This document shows positions 6,330-12,257 of a stretch of 12,257 bases of DNA, piece after piece. Position 1 is the first letter of the stretch. Every line of letters begins with the position of its first letter. The stretch comes from JBCBEX01 sp038528235 (GTDB taxonomy: Bacteria > Bacteroidota > Rhodothermia > Rhodothermales > Rubricoccaceae), in contig JBCBEX010000110.1 of assembly GCA_038528235.1 (NCBI GenBank), positions 1 to 12,257 of the forward strand, written 5' to 3'. The position numbers and the translations under genes are program-made. Below the pieces are notes generated by a model, which was not told the DNA's origin, made no database searches, and saw only the letters and a program-made list of their open reading frames with translations.

Positions 6330-6986
6330 ATGGACTTCTTCTTTGACAACCTTGGGGTCCTATTCTTTCTCTTCTTTCTGTTTCTTCAGTTCATTGGTTC
6401 ACTCATCGGCCAGCGGACGAGAGGCAAGCGCGCACCCAATCCAGTAGAGGCAGACGAAGCGCCTGCGTCCAGCAGTGGCCCATCTGCGTTCGAGGAAGCC
6501 CTTCGTCAGATCCAAGAGGCGCTTCAGGAAGCAAGCCAGCCGGCCTCGTCGCGCAGCGGAGCCAATGAGCCGCGACCGTCGTCGGAAGAGGACGAGGCAT
6601 TTCCGACGGTCGCAGACGATGAATATGCCCCCGCCTTCGAGCACTTCGACGATTTCGAGCAGCACGGCGATGCACACTTTTCCTCGGGAGCCCACGAACA
6701 GTACGAAGCGGCTGAGGCCCGACGGGAAGCCCTATTCGATCGTCCGCTGAAAACGGACCGCCCCACCTTGATGGAGCGCGTGTTACCCGACGCAGACCTA
6801 CGAGGGAATCTGTCGGTGTCGCGTGTGGACGCGCCGGTCACTCCAACAGTACGATCCGCTGGCACTGCGAGTGAAGCTGCATCGGTTGCTCGACTCCGCT
6901 CGAAGCTGCGCTCACCGGAAGACGTACAGGATGCGTATCGACTGCACGTCATTCTCTCCAGGCCGCGCTCCATGTCGCGGCGCTGA
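6330..6986 (+). CDS. Unrecognised single-pass membrane protein with acidic disordered body
   Basis: The protein has 218 residues from the ATG at 6330. The frame is open from 6207, but only this start places the hydrophobic segment at the N-terminus. I do not recognise a family. Residues 2-27 form a strongly aromatic membrane segment (MDFFFDNLGVLFFLFF and onward), followed by a basic stop-transfer patch QRTRGKR (28-34), so the rest probably lies in the cytoplasm. Residues about 38-150 are rich in Glu, Asp, Ser and Ala and look disordered, with repeated acidic stretches. The last 35 residues are basic and likely helical: VARLRSKLRSPEDVQDAYRL and then HVILSRPRSMSRR. This end looks like the part most likely to be conserved or to bind something. 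It converges with the next gene at a 24-bp gap. Confidence 0.65.
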   Translation: MDFFFDNLGVLFFLFFLFLQFIGSLIGQRTRGKRAPNPVEADEAPASSSGPSAFEEALRQIQEALQEASQPASSRSGANEPRPSSEEDEAFPTVADDEYAPAFEHFDDFEQHGDAHFSSGAHEQYEAAEARREALFDRPLKTDRPTLMERVLPDADLRGNLSVSRVDAPVTPTVRSAGTASEAASVARLRSKLRSPEDVQDAYRLHVILSRPRSMSRR

Positions 6987-7010
6987 GTGTCTGGACTAGG
7001 TCAGACTGGG

Positions 7011-7502
7011 TCAAACGCGATCTGGCTCACCTTTCTTGAAGATGGCTGCCCCGATGGCGCCGCCTGCTGCGCCCAGCACCATGCCTACGGCAGCACCGAT
7101 CACGATCCCGACAGGGCCACTGGCTGCTTCCGCCCAGCCCCCCATCTGTTCGATCTGCTCTTCGGACAGCCCTTGCGTGCGCCACTGCTCTCGGGCGATA
7201 TCCATTGGATCTGGCAAGACGCCGAGCTGAATCAGCAGCAGCGAGAGCGACCCTGCGATCACAGCGCCGACAAGCCCGACGACTACACCCATACCGGCTC
7301 CCTGTCCACCTGAAATCGTCAGCGAGTTCGTGCTCGTGTAGTGCCAGACTGCTGTGGCAGCCGCGATCAGGACCGTCACACAGCTGAGTATCCCGGCAAG
7401 CATGCCCAGCGCGGACCCCATGGAACTGAGAACGCTAGCCAGAAGGCCGAGCACCACATAGACCGCAGCGCCGATCAGGATGGAAGGAAGTTTACTACTC
7501 AT
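7011..7502 (-). CDS. Small glycine-rich multi-pass membrane protein of unknown function
   Basis: The protein has 163 residues. Four hydrophobic stretches lie at about 7-25, 31-54, 66-94 and 128-155, rich in Gly, Ala, Val and Leu. The last contains closely spaced small residues (GIVIGAAVGMVLGAAGGAIG, 132-151), a packing pattern seen in tightly packed helices or glycine-zipper segments. A soluble loop with IAREQWRTQGLSEEQIEQMGG (split around 102-122) separates the third and fourth segments, and a short charged tail KKGEPDRV ends the protein. I do not recognise the family with confidence; it may belong to one of the DUF families of small Bacteroidota membrane proteins. The ATG at 7502 follows a C-rich leader without Shine-Dalgarno. 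No enzymatic motif is visible. Confidence 0.7.
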   Translation of the reverse strand: MSSKLPSILIGAAVYVVLGLLASVLSSMGSALGMLAGILSCVTVLIAAATAVWHYTSTNSLTISGGQGAGMGVVVGLVGAVIAGSLSLLLIQLGVLPDPMDIAREQWRTQGLSEEQIEQMGGWAEAASGPVGIVIGAAVGMVLGAAGGAIGAAIFKKGEPDRV

Positions 7503-7876
7503 GGATCTGCAAGGCGGGTGACGAGGCTGGCGTACCTGAGCAACCTACGGCAAGCTTCTTGATTTGTGTCGGATCGCTGGTTGAAGGGAGACTCGAAGAC
7601 CCACGATCGGCTCGAGCAGCCGAAGAGATACCCAGTCCGACCGGCCTAACCTGCGCCACTGTGTGTTACAACGAGTGCCCGCTTCATCTTACTCCATACA
7701 CTCTACACACATTGAATAGATCTACTTCCAGCGTTTCAGAAAACGGACATGGAATAGCACGTGCGCAGCGTCCACGACACACTCTGCGCTAAGGTGGATG
7801 AGAAAAGGGTGATGAAGTATATTTCCCTACCCTACCACGGTTTGTTCGCAATCCTCTCACCAGTCAGACCCCCACC
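7503..7876. other. 374-bp gene-free region upstream of the AP2-like gene
   Basis: No credible gene is seen. The longest plus-strand frame (7559-7792) has an unusual composition and no family resemblance. The right part is more AT-rich than the surroundings, as expected of a control region. Small dyads are present: the 8-bp palindrome tagatcta (7717-7724), and gcgcag (7763-7768) pairing with ctgcgc (7784-7789). The region must hold the start signals for the leftward membrane protein gene and the rightward AP2-like gene. Confidence 0.55.
7818..7823 (+). promoter_or_regulatory. Candidate -10 element for the AP2-like gene
   Basis: TATATT matches 5 of 6 consensus positions and lies about 54 bases before the ATG at 7877. 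The best -35 at 17-base spacing, TGGATG (7795-7800), is weak. This is only a possibility. Confidence 0.25.
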
Positions 7877-8410
7877 ATGCCCAGAGCCAAAGGCGTCATC
7901 AGGATCGACTCCGATTCAACCCACGGATGGCAAGTGCGCGTATATCGCCACGGCAAGACCTACTCCAAACTGTTCAGCGACCGCAAATGCGGAGGCCGCG
8001 AGGAAGCATTCGAGGAAGCGGTCGAGTTCCGCAAGGAACTTGAAGCGGAGGTCGCAGCCATGCCTGAAGCTGAACCTCGCCGTCGCCTCATCACGCGTAA
8101 CAAGAACAACTCGACCGGCGTCGTAGGCATCTCGCGTACCTACAAGAAAGACCGTCGCGGCGTCAAGCACGAGGTCTACGCCGTCTCCTGGAATCCAGAG
8201 CCCGGCACCGCACGTGGCACATCGTTCTCCATCAAGAAGTATGGGGAGGATACCGCGTTCAAGATGGCCTGCCGGCTCCGCTTCCAGAAGATGAAGGAGA
8301 TCTACGGGGACCGCTACCCTGTGTCTTCCTACATGGAGCTCTACCGGCAAAAAGCCGATGTAGACGCGAAAGCCCAGGAGCGCGCCGCGAAGAAGAAAGC
8401 ACGCGCCTAG
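7877..8410 (+). CDS. Tandem AP2/ERF-like DNA-binding protein
   Basis: The protein has 177 residues and appears to consist of two AP2-type repeats. Repeat 1 (about 5-60) shows THGWQVRVYRHGKTYSKLFSD (split around 15-35), then a GG turn and the helix EEAFEEAVEFRKELE (42-56). Repeat 2 (about 76-144) shows STGVVGISRTY (79-89), YAVSWNP (101-107), then TSFSIKKYGEDTAFKMACRLR (115-135). The pattern of a strand with W, a GK or GT turn, a strand with FS, K-x-GG or KKYG, then an amphipathic helix rich in Ala is that of AP2 domains, including the bacterial and apicomplexan types. The C-terminus (160-177) is strongly Lys/Ala-rich and could add nucleic-acid contact. No HNH nuclease or integrase domain is attached, unlike many bacterial AP2 proteins. 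It stands as its own unit with a long upstream region and an intrinsic terminator. The targets are unknown. Confidence 0.68.
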   Translation: MPRAKGVIRIDSDSTHGWQVRVYRHGKTYSKLFSDRKCGGREEAFEEAVEFRKELEAEVAAMPEAEPRRRLITRNKNNSTGVVGISRTYKKDRRGVKHEVYAVSWNPEPGTARGTSFSIKKYGEDTAFKMACRLRFQKMKEIYGDRYPVSSYMELYRQKADVDAKAQERAAKKKARA

Positions 8411-8442
8411 GCCTAGCCTCGCTCCCCCCGCCCTACTCTGTT

Positions 8443-8475
8443 GCGGCAGGCTCGATCAGAGCTTGCCGCTTTTTT
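8443..8475 (+). terminator. Intrinsic terminator after the AP2-like gene
   Basis: An 11-bp stem with one G-U pair is formed by gcggcaggctc (8443-8453) and gagcttgccgc (8459-8469), with a 5-base loop (gatca) and six T at 8470-8475. It begins 32 bases after the AP2-like stop. It also shows that the in-frame ATG at 8441 is not the start of the next gene. Confidence 0.9.
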
Positions 8476-8515
8476 GTGCGCGTACTTTCCGTGCCCGGCT
8501 CATCCCCTTACTACT

Positions 8516-9667
8516 ATGCCACCCGACACCACCGCGGTCTCCGTACGCCCTGTCGATAGCGCCAGCGATGCCCGCCGCTTTCTTGATTTCGCGTACGAGG
8601 TTCCCTACTATCAGGACAATCACAACTGGGTGCCGCCGCTCCGCCTCGACCAGCGTACCATCCAGAACCCGAAGAAGAACGCGTTCTTCGAGCATGGACG
8701 GTGGCAGCGGTTTCTCGCGGAGGATGGCGCAGGGAATGTCCTCGGCCGCATCGCGGGCATTGTCAACGGGATGCACCTAGAGACGTACGACGACCACGTT
8801 GGCTTCTTTGGTTTTTTCGAGTGCATCGACCGCTACGACGTGGCGGAGGCGCTCCTCGACGCGGCAGCGGACTGGCTGCGCGAACAGGGCCTCCAGGCGA
8901 TGCGGGGACCCGCGAATCCGTCTCTCAACGATGTGGCGGGGCTGCTGATGGATGGGTTTAATAAGGAGCCCATGCTTCTCATGCCCTACAATCCGCCCTA
9001 CTACGCAGACTTCCTGCATCTCTACGGGTTCGAGCGATCCATGACGATGTGGGCGTACTACGTCCACCGGCACTACCTCGATCTCGACCGTATGAAACGA
9101 GGCGCGGCCCTTGTCCAGCGCCGCTATCCCGATGTGACCGTCCGTGCGCTCGACATGAACCGCTACGACGACGACGTGGCGCACGTGCTCCGGATCTACA
9201 ATGATGCCTGGGTGGGCAACTGGGGCTTCGTCCCAATCACGCCCTCGGAGCTGAAGCAGCTTGAGAAAGAGCTCAAGCCCGTCATCGTCCCTGACCTTGT
9301 CTACTTCATCGAGGTGGGCGGCGAACCGGTAGCGTTCTCGGTCACCCTTCCGAACTTGAACCAGGTGCTGAAGAAGCTCCCCGACGGTAAGTTGCTCTCA
9401 ACAGGGCTACCCAAGATGCTACTCGCAATGAAGCTCGGCGCCGTCCAGGAAGTACGCATGCCCCTGATGGGTGTGCTGCCCGCCTACCAAGGTAGAGGGC
9501 TCGACGTACTTCTGGTGATGGCCACGATTGAGGCGGGTATTCCCCTTGGCTACCGCGCCTGCGAGATGAGTTGGGTCCTCGATACGAACAAGAAGCTGAC
9601 CAACCTGCTGGACTCGTTTGGGTCGATCCGGGACAAAGAGTATGCGCTGTTCGAGAAGCCACTTTAG
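8516..9667 (+). CDS. GNAT-like N-acetyltransferase, YghO-type family
   Basis: The protein has 383 residues from the ATG at 8516; the upstream ATG at 8441 is excluded by the terminator at 8443-8475. It matches my memory of a widespread family of about 380 residues related to E. coli YghO, usually annotated as GNAT acetyltransferase or hypothetical. Characteristic blocks are NWVPPLRLD (37-45), FFEHGRWQRFLA (57-68), GFFGFFECID (96-105), RGPANPSLND (130-139), LMPYNPPYY (155-163), NWGFVPIT (235-242) and MGVLPAYQGRGLDVLL (318-333). The last block, with Gln-x-Arg-Gly, resembles the acetyl-CoA binding loop of GNAT enzymes. The substrate is unknown. The family sits in the cytoplasm and shows no signal peptide. 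It precedes the asparaginase-like gene by 29 bp and may share its transcript, though the two functions have no obvious link. Confidence 0.82.
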   Translation: MPPDTTAVSVRPVDSASDARRFLDFAYEVPYYQDNHNWVPPLRLDQRTIQNPKKNAFFEHGRWQRFLAEDGAGNVLGRIAGIVNGMHLETYDDHVGFFGFFECIDRYDVAEALLDAAADWLREQGLQAMRGPANPSLNDVAGLLMDGFNKEPMLLMPYNPPYYADFLHLYGFERSMTMWAYYVHRHYLDLDRMKRGAALVQRRYPDVTVRALDMNRYDDDVAHVLRIYNDAWVGNWGFVPITPSELKQLEKELKPVIVPDLVYFIEVGGEPVAFSVTLPNLNQVLKKLPDGKLLSTGLPKMLLAMKLGAVQEVRMPLMGVLPAYQGRGLDVLLVMATIEAGIPLGYRACEMSWVLDTNKKLTNLLDSFGSIRDKEYALFEKPL

Positions 9668-9696
9668 CCCTTCGTTTTACCTGTGCCTCCTACGTT

Positions 9697-10779
9697 ATGC
9701 GCCTAGCTCTCCTGTTCTGCCTCCTCCTGCCCGCCTCGCTGATGGCCCAGCCCAACACGCCCGACACACTTCCAGCATCGGTCGAACCTCGCGCTGTGCT
9801 CGTCATCCATGGTGGCGCTGGCACCATCCGTCGAGACCTGCTCGATGAGGCGAGCGAGGCGTCCATCCGAGCGGCACTTACTGCAGCCCTCGAAGCAGGC
9901 TATGCCGAGATCCAGGGTGGCGCGTCTGCCATGGACGCGGTCACGGTTGCGATCACAGTGCTTGAAGACAGCCCGCGCTTCAATGCAGGCCGAGGAGCAG
10001 TCTTCACCGCCGACGGCTACGCTGAGCTCGACGCCTCGATCATGGACGGGGCGACGGGCGAAGCTGGAGCTATCTCTGGCGTGCGGCACGTCAAGAACCC
10101 GATCCTGCTCGCCAGGGAGGTGATGACCAACTCGCCCCACGTGCTTCTCTCGGGAGACGGCGCGGAAGAGTTTGCGCTCTTGCGTGGGCTCGACCTCGTG
10201 CCCAACCAGCACTTTCATACCGACGCCCGCCGCGAGGCTCTACGGCGGGTGCTCGATCGACAGCGCGTGCAGCAGCAGTCGGAGAGCGGCACTGCCAATG
10301 ACGAGGCGATCCCTGAACGAGCGGTACCCGAGTGGCAACTCGAACATCCGGCTCCCTGGCAGATGACGGGAACCGTAGGCGCCGTCGCGCTCGACAACGA
10401 CGGCCACTTGGCCGCAGGAACCTCAACGGGCGGCATGACGGCCAAGCGCTACGGCCGCATTGGCGACTCGCCGATCATTGGGGCTGGCACGTTCGCCAAC
10501 GAGGCCGTCGGCGTCTCCTCGACAGGCCACGGCGAGTACTTCATCCGCAACGTCACTGCCTACGACATCGCTGCGCGTATGCGCTACCTCGACGAATCGC
10601 TCACCCAGGCCGCCGAGGCCGTCATACACGAAACCCTGACTGAGTCCGGGGGCACAGGAGGCGTGATCGCCCTCGGTGCAGACGGCACGGTGACGATGCC
10701 GTTCAACACGCCCGGCATGTATCGTGGCTATATCGATGAGGACGGCACGGTGACCGTGTTGCTCTACCGCGACGAGTAA
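9697..10779 (+). CDS. Exported isoaspartyl peptidase/L-asparaginase (Ntn hydrolase)
   Basis: The protein has 360 residues and belongs to the plant-type asparaginase family (IaaA-like), which hydrolyses beta-aspartyl dipeptides and asparagine after self-cleavage into two subunits. The ATG at 9697 gives a signal peptide (hydrophobic 2-15, probable cut after SLMA at 14-17), so the enzyme should act in the periplasm or outside; E. coli IaaA lacks such a signal. The alpha part begins VLVIHGGAG (34-42) and has FNAGRGAVF (95-103) and LDASIMDG (111-118). The catalytic nucleophile is Thr226 in GTVGAVALD (225-233), the first residue of the beta subunit. Further contacts are STGGMTAKRYGRIGDSP (243-259) and the STGHGEYFIR segment (275-284). 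The linker before Thr226 (about 185-222) is Gln/Glu-rich. The frame is open upstream to 9571 but overlaps the previous gene. Confidence 0.92.
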   Translation: MRLALLFCLLLPASLMAQPNTPDTLPASVEPRAVLVIHGGAGTIRRDLLDEASEASIRAALTAALEAGYAEIQGGASAMDAVTVAITVLEDSPRFNAGRGAVFTADGYAELDASIMDGATGEAGAISGVRHVKNPILLAREVMTNSPHVLLSGDGAEEFALLRGLDLVPNQHFHTDARREALRRVLDRQRVQQQSESGTANDEAIPERAVPEWQLEHPAPWQMTGTVGAVALDNDGHLAAGTSTGGMTAKRYGRIGDSPIIGAGTFANEAVGVSSTGHGEYFIRNVTAYDIAARMRYLDESLTQAAEAVIHETLTESGGTGGVIALGADGTVTMPFNTPGMYRGYIDEDGTVTVLLYRDE

Positions 10780-10866
10780 GCCGTCGTGACCGTTCGTCAC
10801 GCGCTCCGTTCGGGAACTACGATGTGATTATCACCTATCTGCGAGCCCGCACTATCCGACTATCCT

Positions 10867-11490
10867 ATGCGTATTGCACTACCTCTTATCGCCGCGGTCG
10901 TCCTGGCTGGCTGCGCCGCTACCGAGTCGCTTACTCCTGCGCTGGAAGCCTCGTCGAACAACCTCCAGGAACAGCTAGCAGAGCCAAGCCGCTTGATGGC
11001 CGCTGCTGCCCTGCTTCACGCTGACACGGGAGTCTTTCCCACCTCCGCATTTGAGTTGCTCGGCTCGATGCCGGGCGCGGAAACCGGGTCGCGCGAGGTG
11101 CGCCTGAGCACGCTTGGCGTATCCGCTAGCGGCGAAACGTTGCAGGTCGTGTACGTCCTCGCGCCATCGCAAGTGGATCCGACAGAGCGAGTCGGCGGGT
11201 TCTCTTTGACCGAAACCGAACCGAGCCGCTATGCCGCGCAGTTCCGACTGGATCGGCGCGAGGACCAGACCGAGGAGCCACTGCCGGTGGCCGTGAGTGG
11301 ATCGGTCGAAGTCCGGCAAGCTCGCGGCACGCTGCGGCTGGACACGACGCAACTCCGGCAAGCTATCACGGACAACGTGCGCGTGGAGGCCCCCTACGTT
11401 CCGGGCGCTGGGATCACGTACACCTTTACTAAGGCTGCCACCGATCTCGAGGTCGGCGTGGTCACCCTCGAACCGATTCCGTCGGAATGA
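10867..11490 (+). CDS. Small lipoprotein of unknown function
   Basis: The protein has 207 residues. A type II signal peptide is clear: MRIALPLIAAVVLAGC, with the lipobox LAGC at 13-16, so Cys16 should be lipidated and the protein anchored in an outer or inner membrane. The mature part begins with a short Ala/Ser/Gln-rich helical region (17-52) ending AAAALLHADTGVFPTS (45-60). From about 77 the pattern is alternating beta strands (REVRLSTLGV, TLQVVYVLAP, SGSVEVRQARGTLRLDTT and the final LEVGVVTLEPIP). I do not recognise a family. It lies 87 bp after the asparaginase-like gene. Its TGA stop overlaps the ATG of the FAD oxidoreductase by four bases (ATGA, 11487-11490), so the two are probably translated as a coupled pair. 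The gap before it contains two small dyads. Confidence 0.75.
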   Translation: MRIALPLIAAVVLAGCAATESLTPALEASSNNLQEQLAEPSRLMAAAALLHADTGVFPTSAFELLGSMPGAETGSREVRLSTLGVSASGETLQVVYVLAPSQVDPTERVGGFSLTETEPSRYAAQFRLDRREDQTEEPLPVAVSGSVEVRQARGTLRLDTTQLRQAITDNVRVEAPYVPGAGITYTFTKAATDLEVGVVTLEPIPSE

Positions 11491-12257
11491 GCGCTCTGTC
11501 TGACGTCATCATCGTTGGGGGCGGGCTAGCCGGGCTGACCGCAGCGCGGACGCTCGCCGCGCATGGCATTGCCTTCACCTTGCTCGAGGCGTCGGACGGA
11601 CTTGGCGGTCGCGTTCGGACCGACGAGTTTGACGAGTACCTCCTGGATCGGGGCTTTCAAGTGCTGCTGACGGCTTACCCTGAGGCACAACGCTGGCTTG
11701 ACTACGATGCGCTCGACCTTCAACTGTTCGACAACGGTGCGCTCGTCTATTTCAGTGGCATGCTCCATCGGCTTGCCGATCCAACCCGAGACTTCTTCGG
11801 CGCGCTGCCGTCGGTATTCTCTCCCATCGGCTCGCTCGCGGACAAGGTGAAGGTACTCGGCCTCCGCCAAAACGTCCGCTCACCATCGCTGGATGAGCTT
11901 TGGGCACGCGACGAAGTCACGACACGCGAGGCGCTGACGAAGCGCTACGGTTTCTCGGCGTCGATGATGACACGGTTCTTCGAGCCGTTCCTTGGGGGCA
12001 TCCTCCTCGACAAAGACTTGAAGGCATCGAGCCGCGCGTTCGAGTTCTACTTCCGGATGTTTTCGGAAGGCATGACCGCCGTACCTGCGATGGGTATGGG
12101 CGCGATCCCAGAGCAACTCGCTGCGCCGCTGCCTGCTGACGCGGTGCGGCTGAATACGCCCGTCGAGTCGGTTTCGGCTGGTACCGTGAGCTTGAAACAC
12201 GAGGAATCGGTTCTTGCAAAAACGGTTATTATCGCGACCGACGGCCCGACTGCTGCG
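11487..12257 (+). CDS. FAD-dependent oxidoreductase (amine oxidase/phytoene desaturase superfamily), N-terminal part
   Basis: A frame of 257 codons runs from the ATG at 11487 off the right edge. The N-terminus is a dinucleotide-binding Rossmann fold: VIIVGGGLAGLTAARTLA (7-24) with the GxGxxG-type turn, and Glu34 at the end of the second strand for the FAD ribose. GGRVRTDEFDEYLLDRGFQV (40-59) is the typical flavin-contact segment of the protoporphyrinogen oxidase/phytoene desaturase-like group (COG1232/COG1233). RFFEPFLGGILLDKDL (163-178) and GMGAIPEQLA (203-212) also fit. The visible part ends in VIIATDGPTAA, the usual FAD-binding ATG-type strand, here ATDGP. The family includes carotenoid and amine oxidases, so the substrate cannot be named. 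It is probably translationally coupled to the lipoprotein through ATGA. Confidence 0.88.
   Translation, partial: MSALSDVIIVGGGLAGLTAARTLAAHGIAFTLLEASDGLGGRVRTDEFDEYLLDRGFQVLLTAYPEAQRWLDYDALDLQLFDNGALVYFSGMLHRLADPTRDFFGALPSVFSPIGSLADKVKVLGLRQNVRSPSLDELWARDEVTTREALTKRYGFSASMMTRFFEPFLGGILLDKDLKASSRAFEFYFRMFSEGMTAVPAMGMGAIPEQLAAPLPADAVRLNTPVESVSAGTVSLKHEESVLAKTVIIATDGPTAA

Noticed and set aside
6987..7010. Possible terminator between the two convergent membrane protein genes
   Set aside because: Only a 5-bp pairing (gtctg with cagac) and no T tract on either strand.
7559..7792. 77-codon plus-strand frame in the gene-free region
   Set aside because: No recognisable motif, mixed composition and no start context; better explained as noncoding control DNA.
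8441..8515. N-terminal extension of the GNAT-like protein
   Set aside because: It would run through an intrinsic terminator (8443-8475), and the added residues are unlike the family.
10855..11055. Pseudopilin-like look of the lipoprotein N-terminal region (HADTGVFPTS)
   Set aside because: The segment vaguely resembles the D-x-G-x-Y-P-T motif of GspG-type pseudopilins, but the protein has a lipobox rather than a prepilin site and no secretion genes lie nearby.
1..12257. CRISPR arrays, tRNA or rRNA genes, insertion sequences and attachment sites
   Set aside because: No regularly spaced repeats, no cloverleaf or T-loop pattern, no transposase or integrase and no terminal repeats were seen.

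Overview
The window looks like chromosomal DNA from a GC-rich member of the Bacteroidota/Rhodothermota lineage (FCB group). The evidence is a secreted protein with a C-terminal domain of the type IX secretion (T9SS) sorting type, starts that all lack a Shine-Dalgarno sequence and follow C-rich leaders, a FmdB-type protein, and GC content clearly above 50 percent (about 60 percent by eye). The lineage is an inference; no rRNA or other phylogenetic marker was compared. I see no phage, transposon, CRISPR array, tRNA or rRNA.

Layout. At the left edge lies the C-terminal part of uvrB (+), whose stop codon overlaps the stop of a convergent gene (-) for a secreted Asp-box/BNR beta-propeller protein with a sorting domain. 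Next, all on the minus strand, come two tandem paralogous DUF805 membrane proteins and the ATP-dependent PEP carboxykinase gene pckA, which lies upstream of them in the direction of transcription. The left DUF805 copy has a frameshifted tail. After a 271-bp divergent gap, a cysteine-free FmdB-like protein (+) faces a STAS-domain anti-sigma-antagonist-like protein (-) across a perfect bidirectional terminator hairpin. A second divergent gap carries a sigma70-like promoter for the STAS gene and leads into an unrecognised single-pass membrane protein (+). That gene converges with a small glycine-rich multi-pass membrane protein (-).

Right part, all plus strand. A 374-bp gene-free stretch precedes a compact protein with two AP2/ERF-like DNA-binding repeats, which ends in a clear intrinsic terminator. 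Then come a 383-residue GNAT-like acetyltransferase of the YghO-type family, an exported isoaspartyl peptidase/L-asparaginase of the Ntn-hydrolase class, a small lipoprotein, and an FAD-dependent oxidoreductase that runs off the right edge. The lipoprotein and oxidoreductase overlap by ATGA and are probably translationally coupled.

How they fit together. Most genes look like independent housekeeping or accessory units: DNA repair (uvrB), gluconeogenesis (pckA), signalling (STAS), peptide or asparagine degradation, and a redox enzyme. No multi-gene defence or biosynthetic system is evident. The observations most worth checking are the out-of-frame C-terminal tail of the first DUF805 copy, the FmdB-like protein that has lost all four zinc-ribbon cysteines, the solitary tandem AP2-like protein, and the stop codon that closes the uvrB frame at the left edge.
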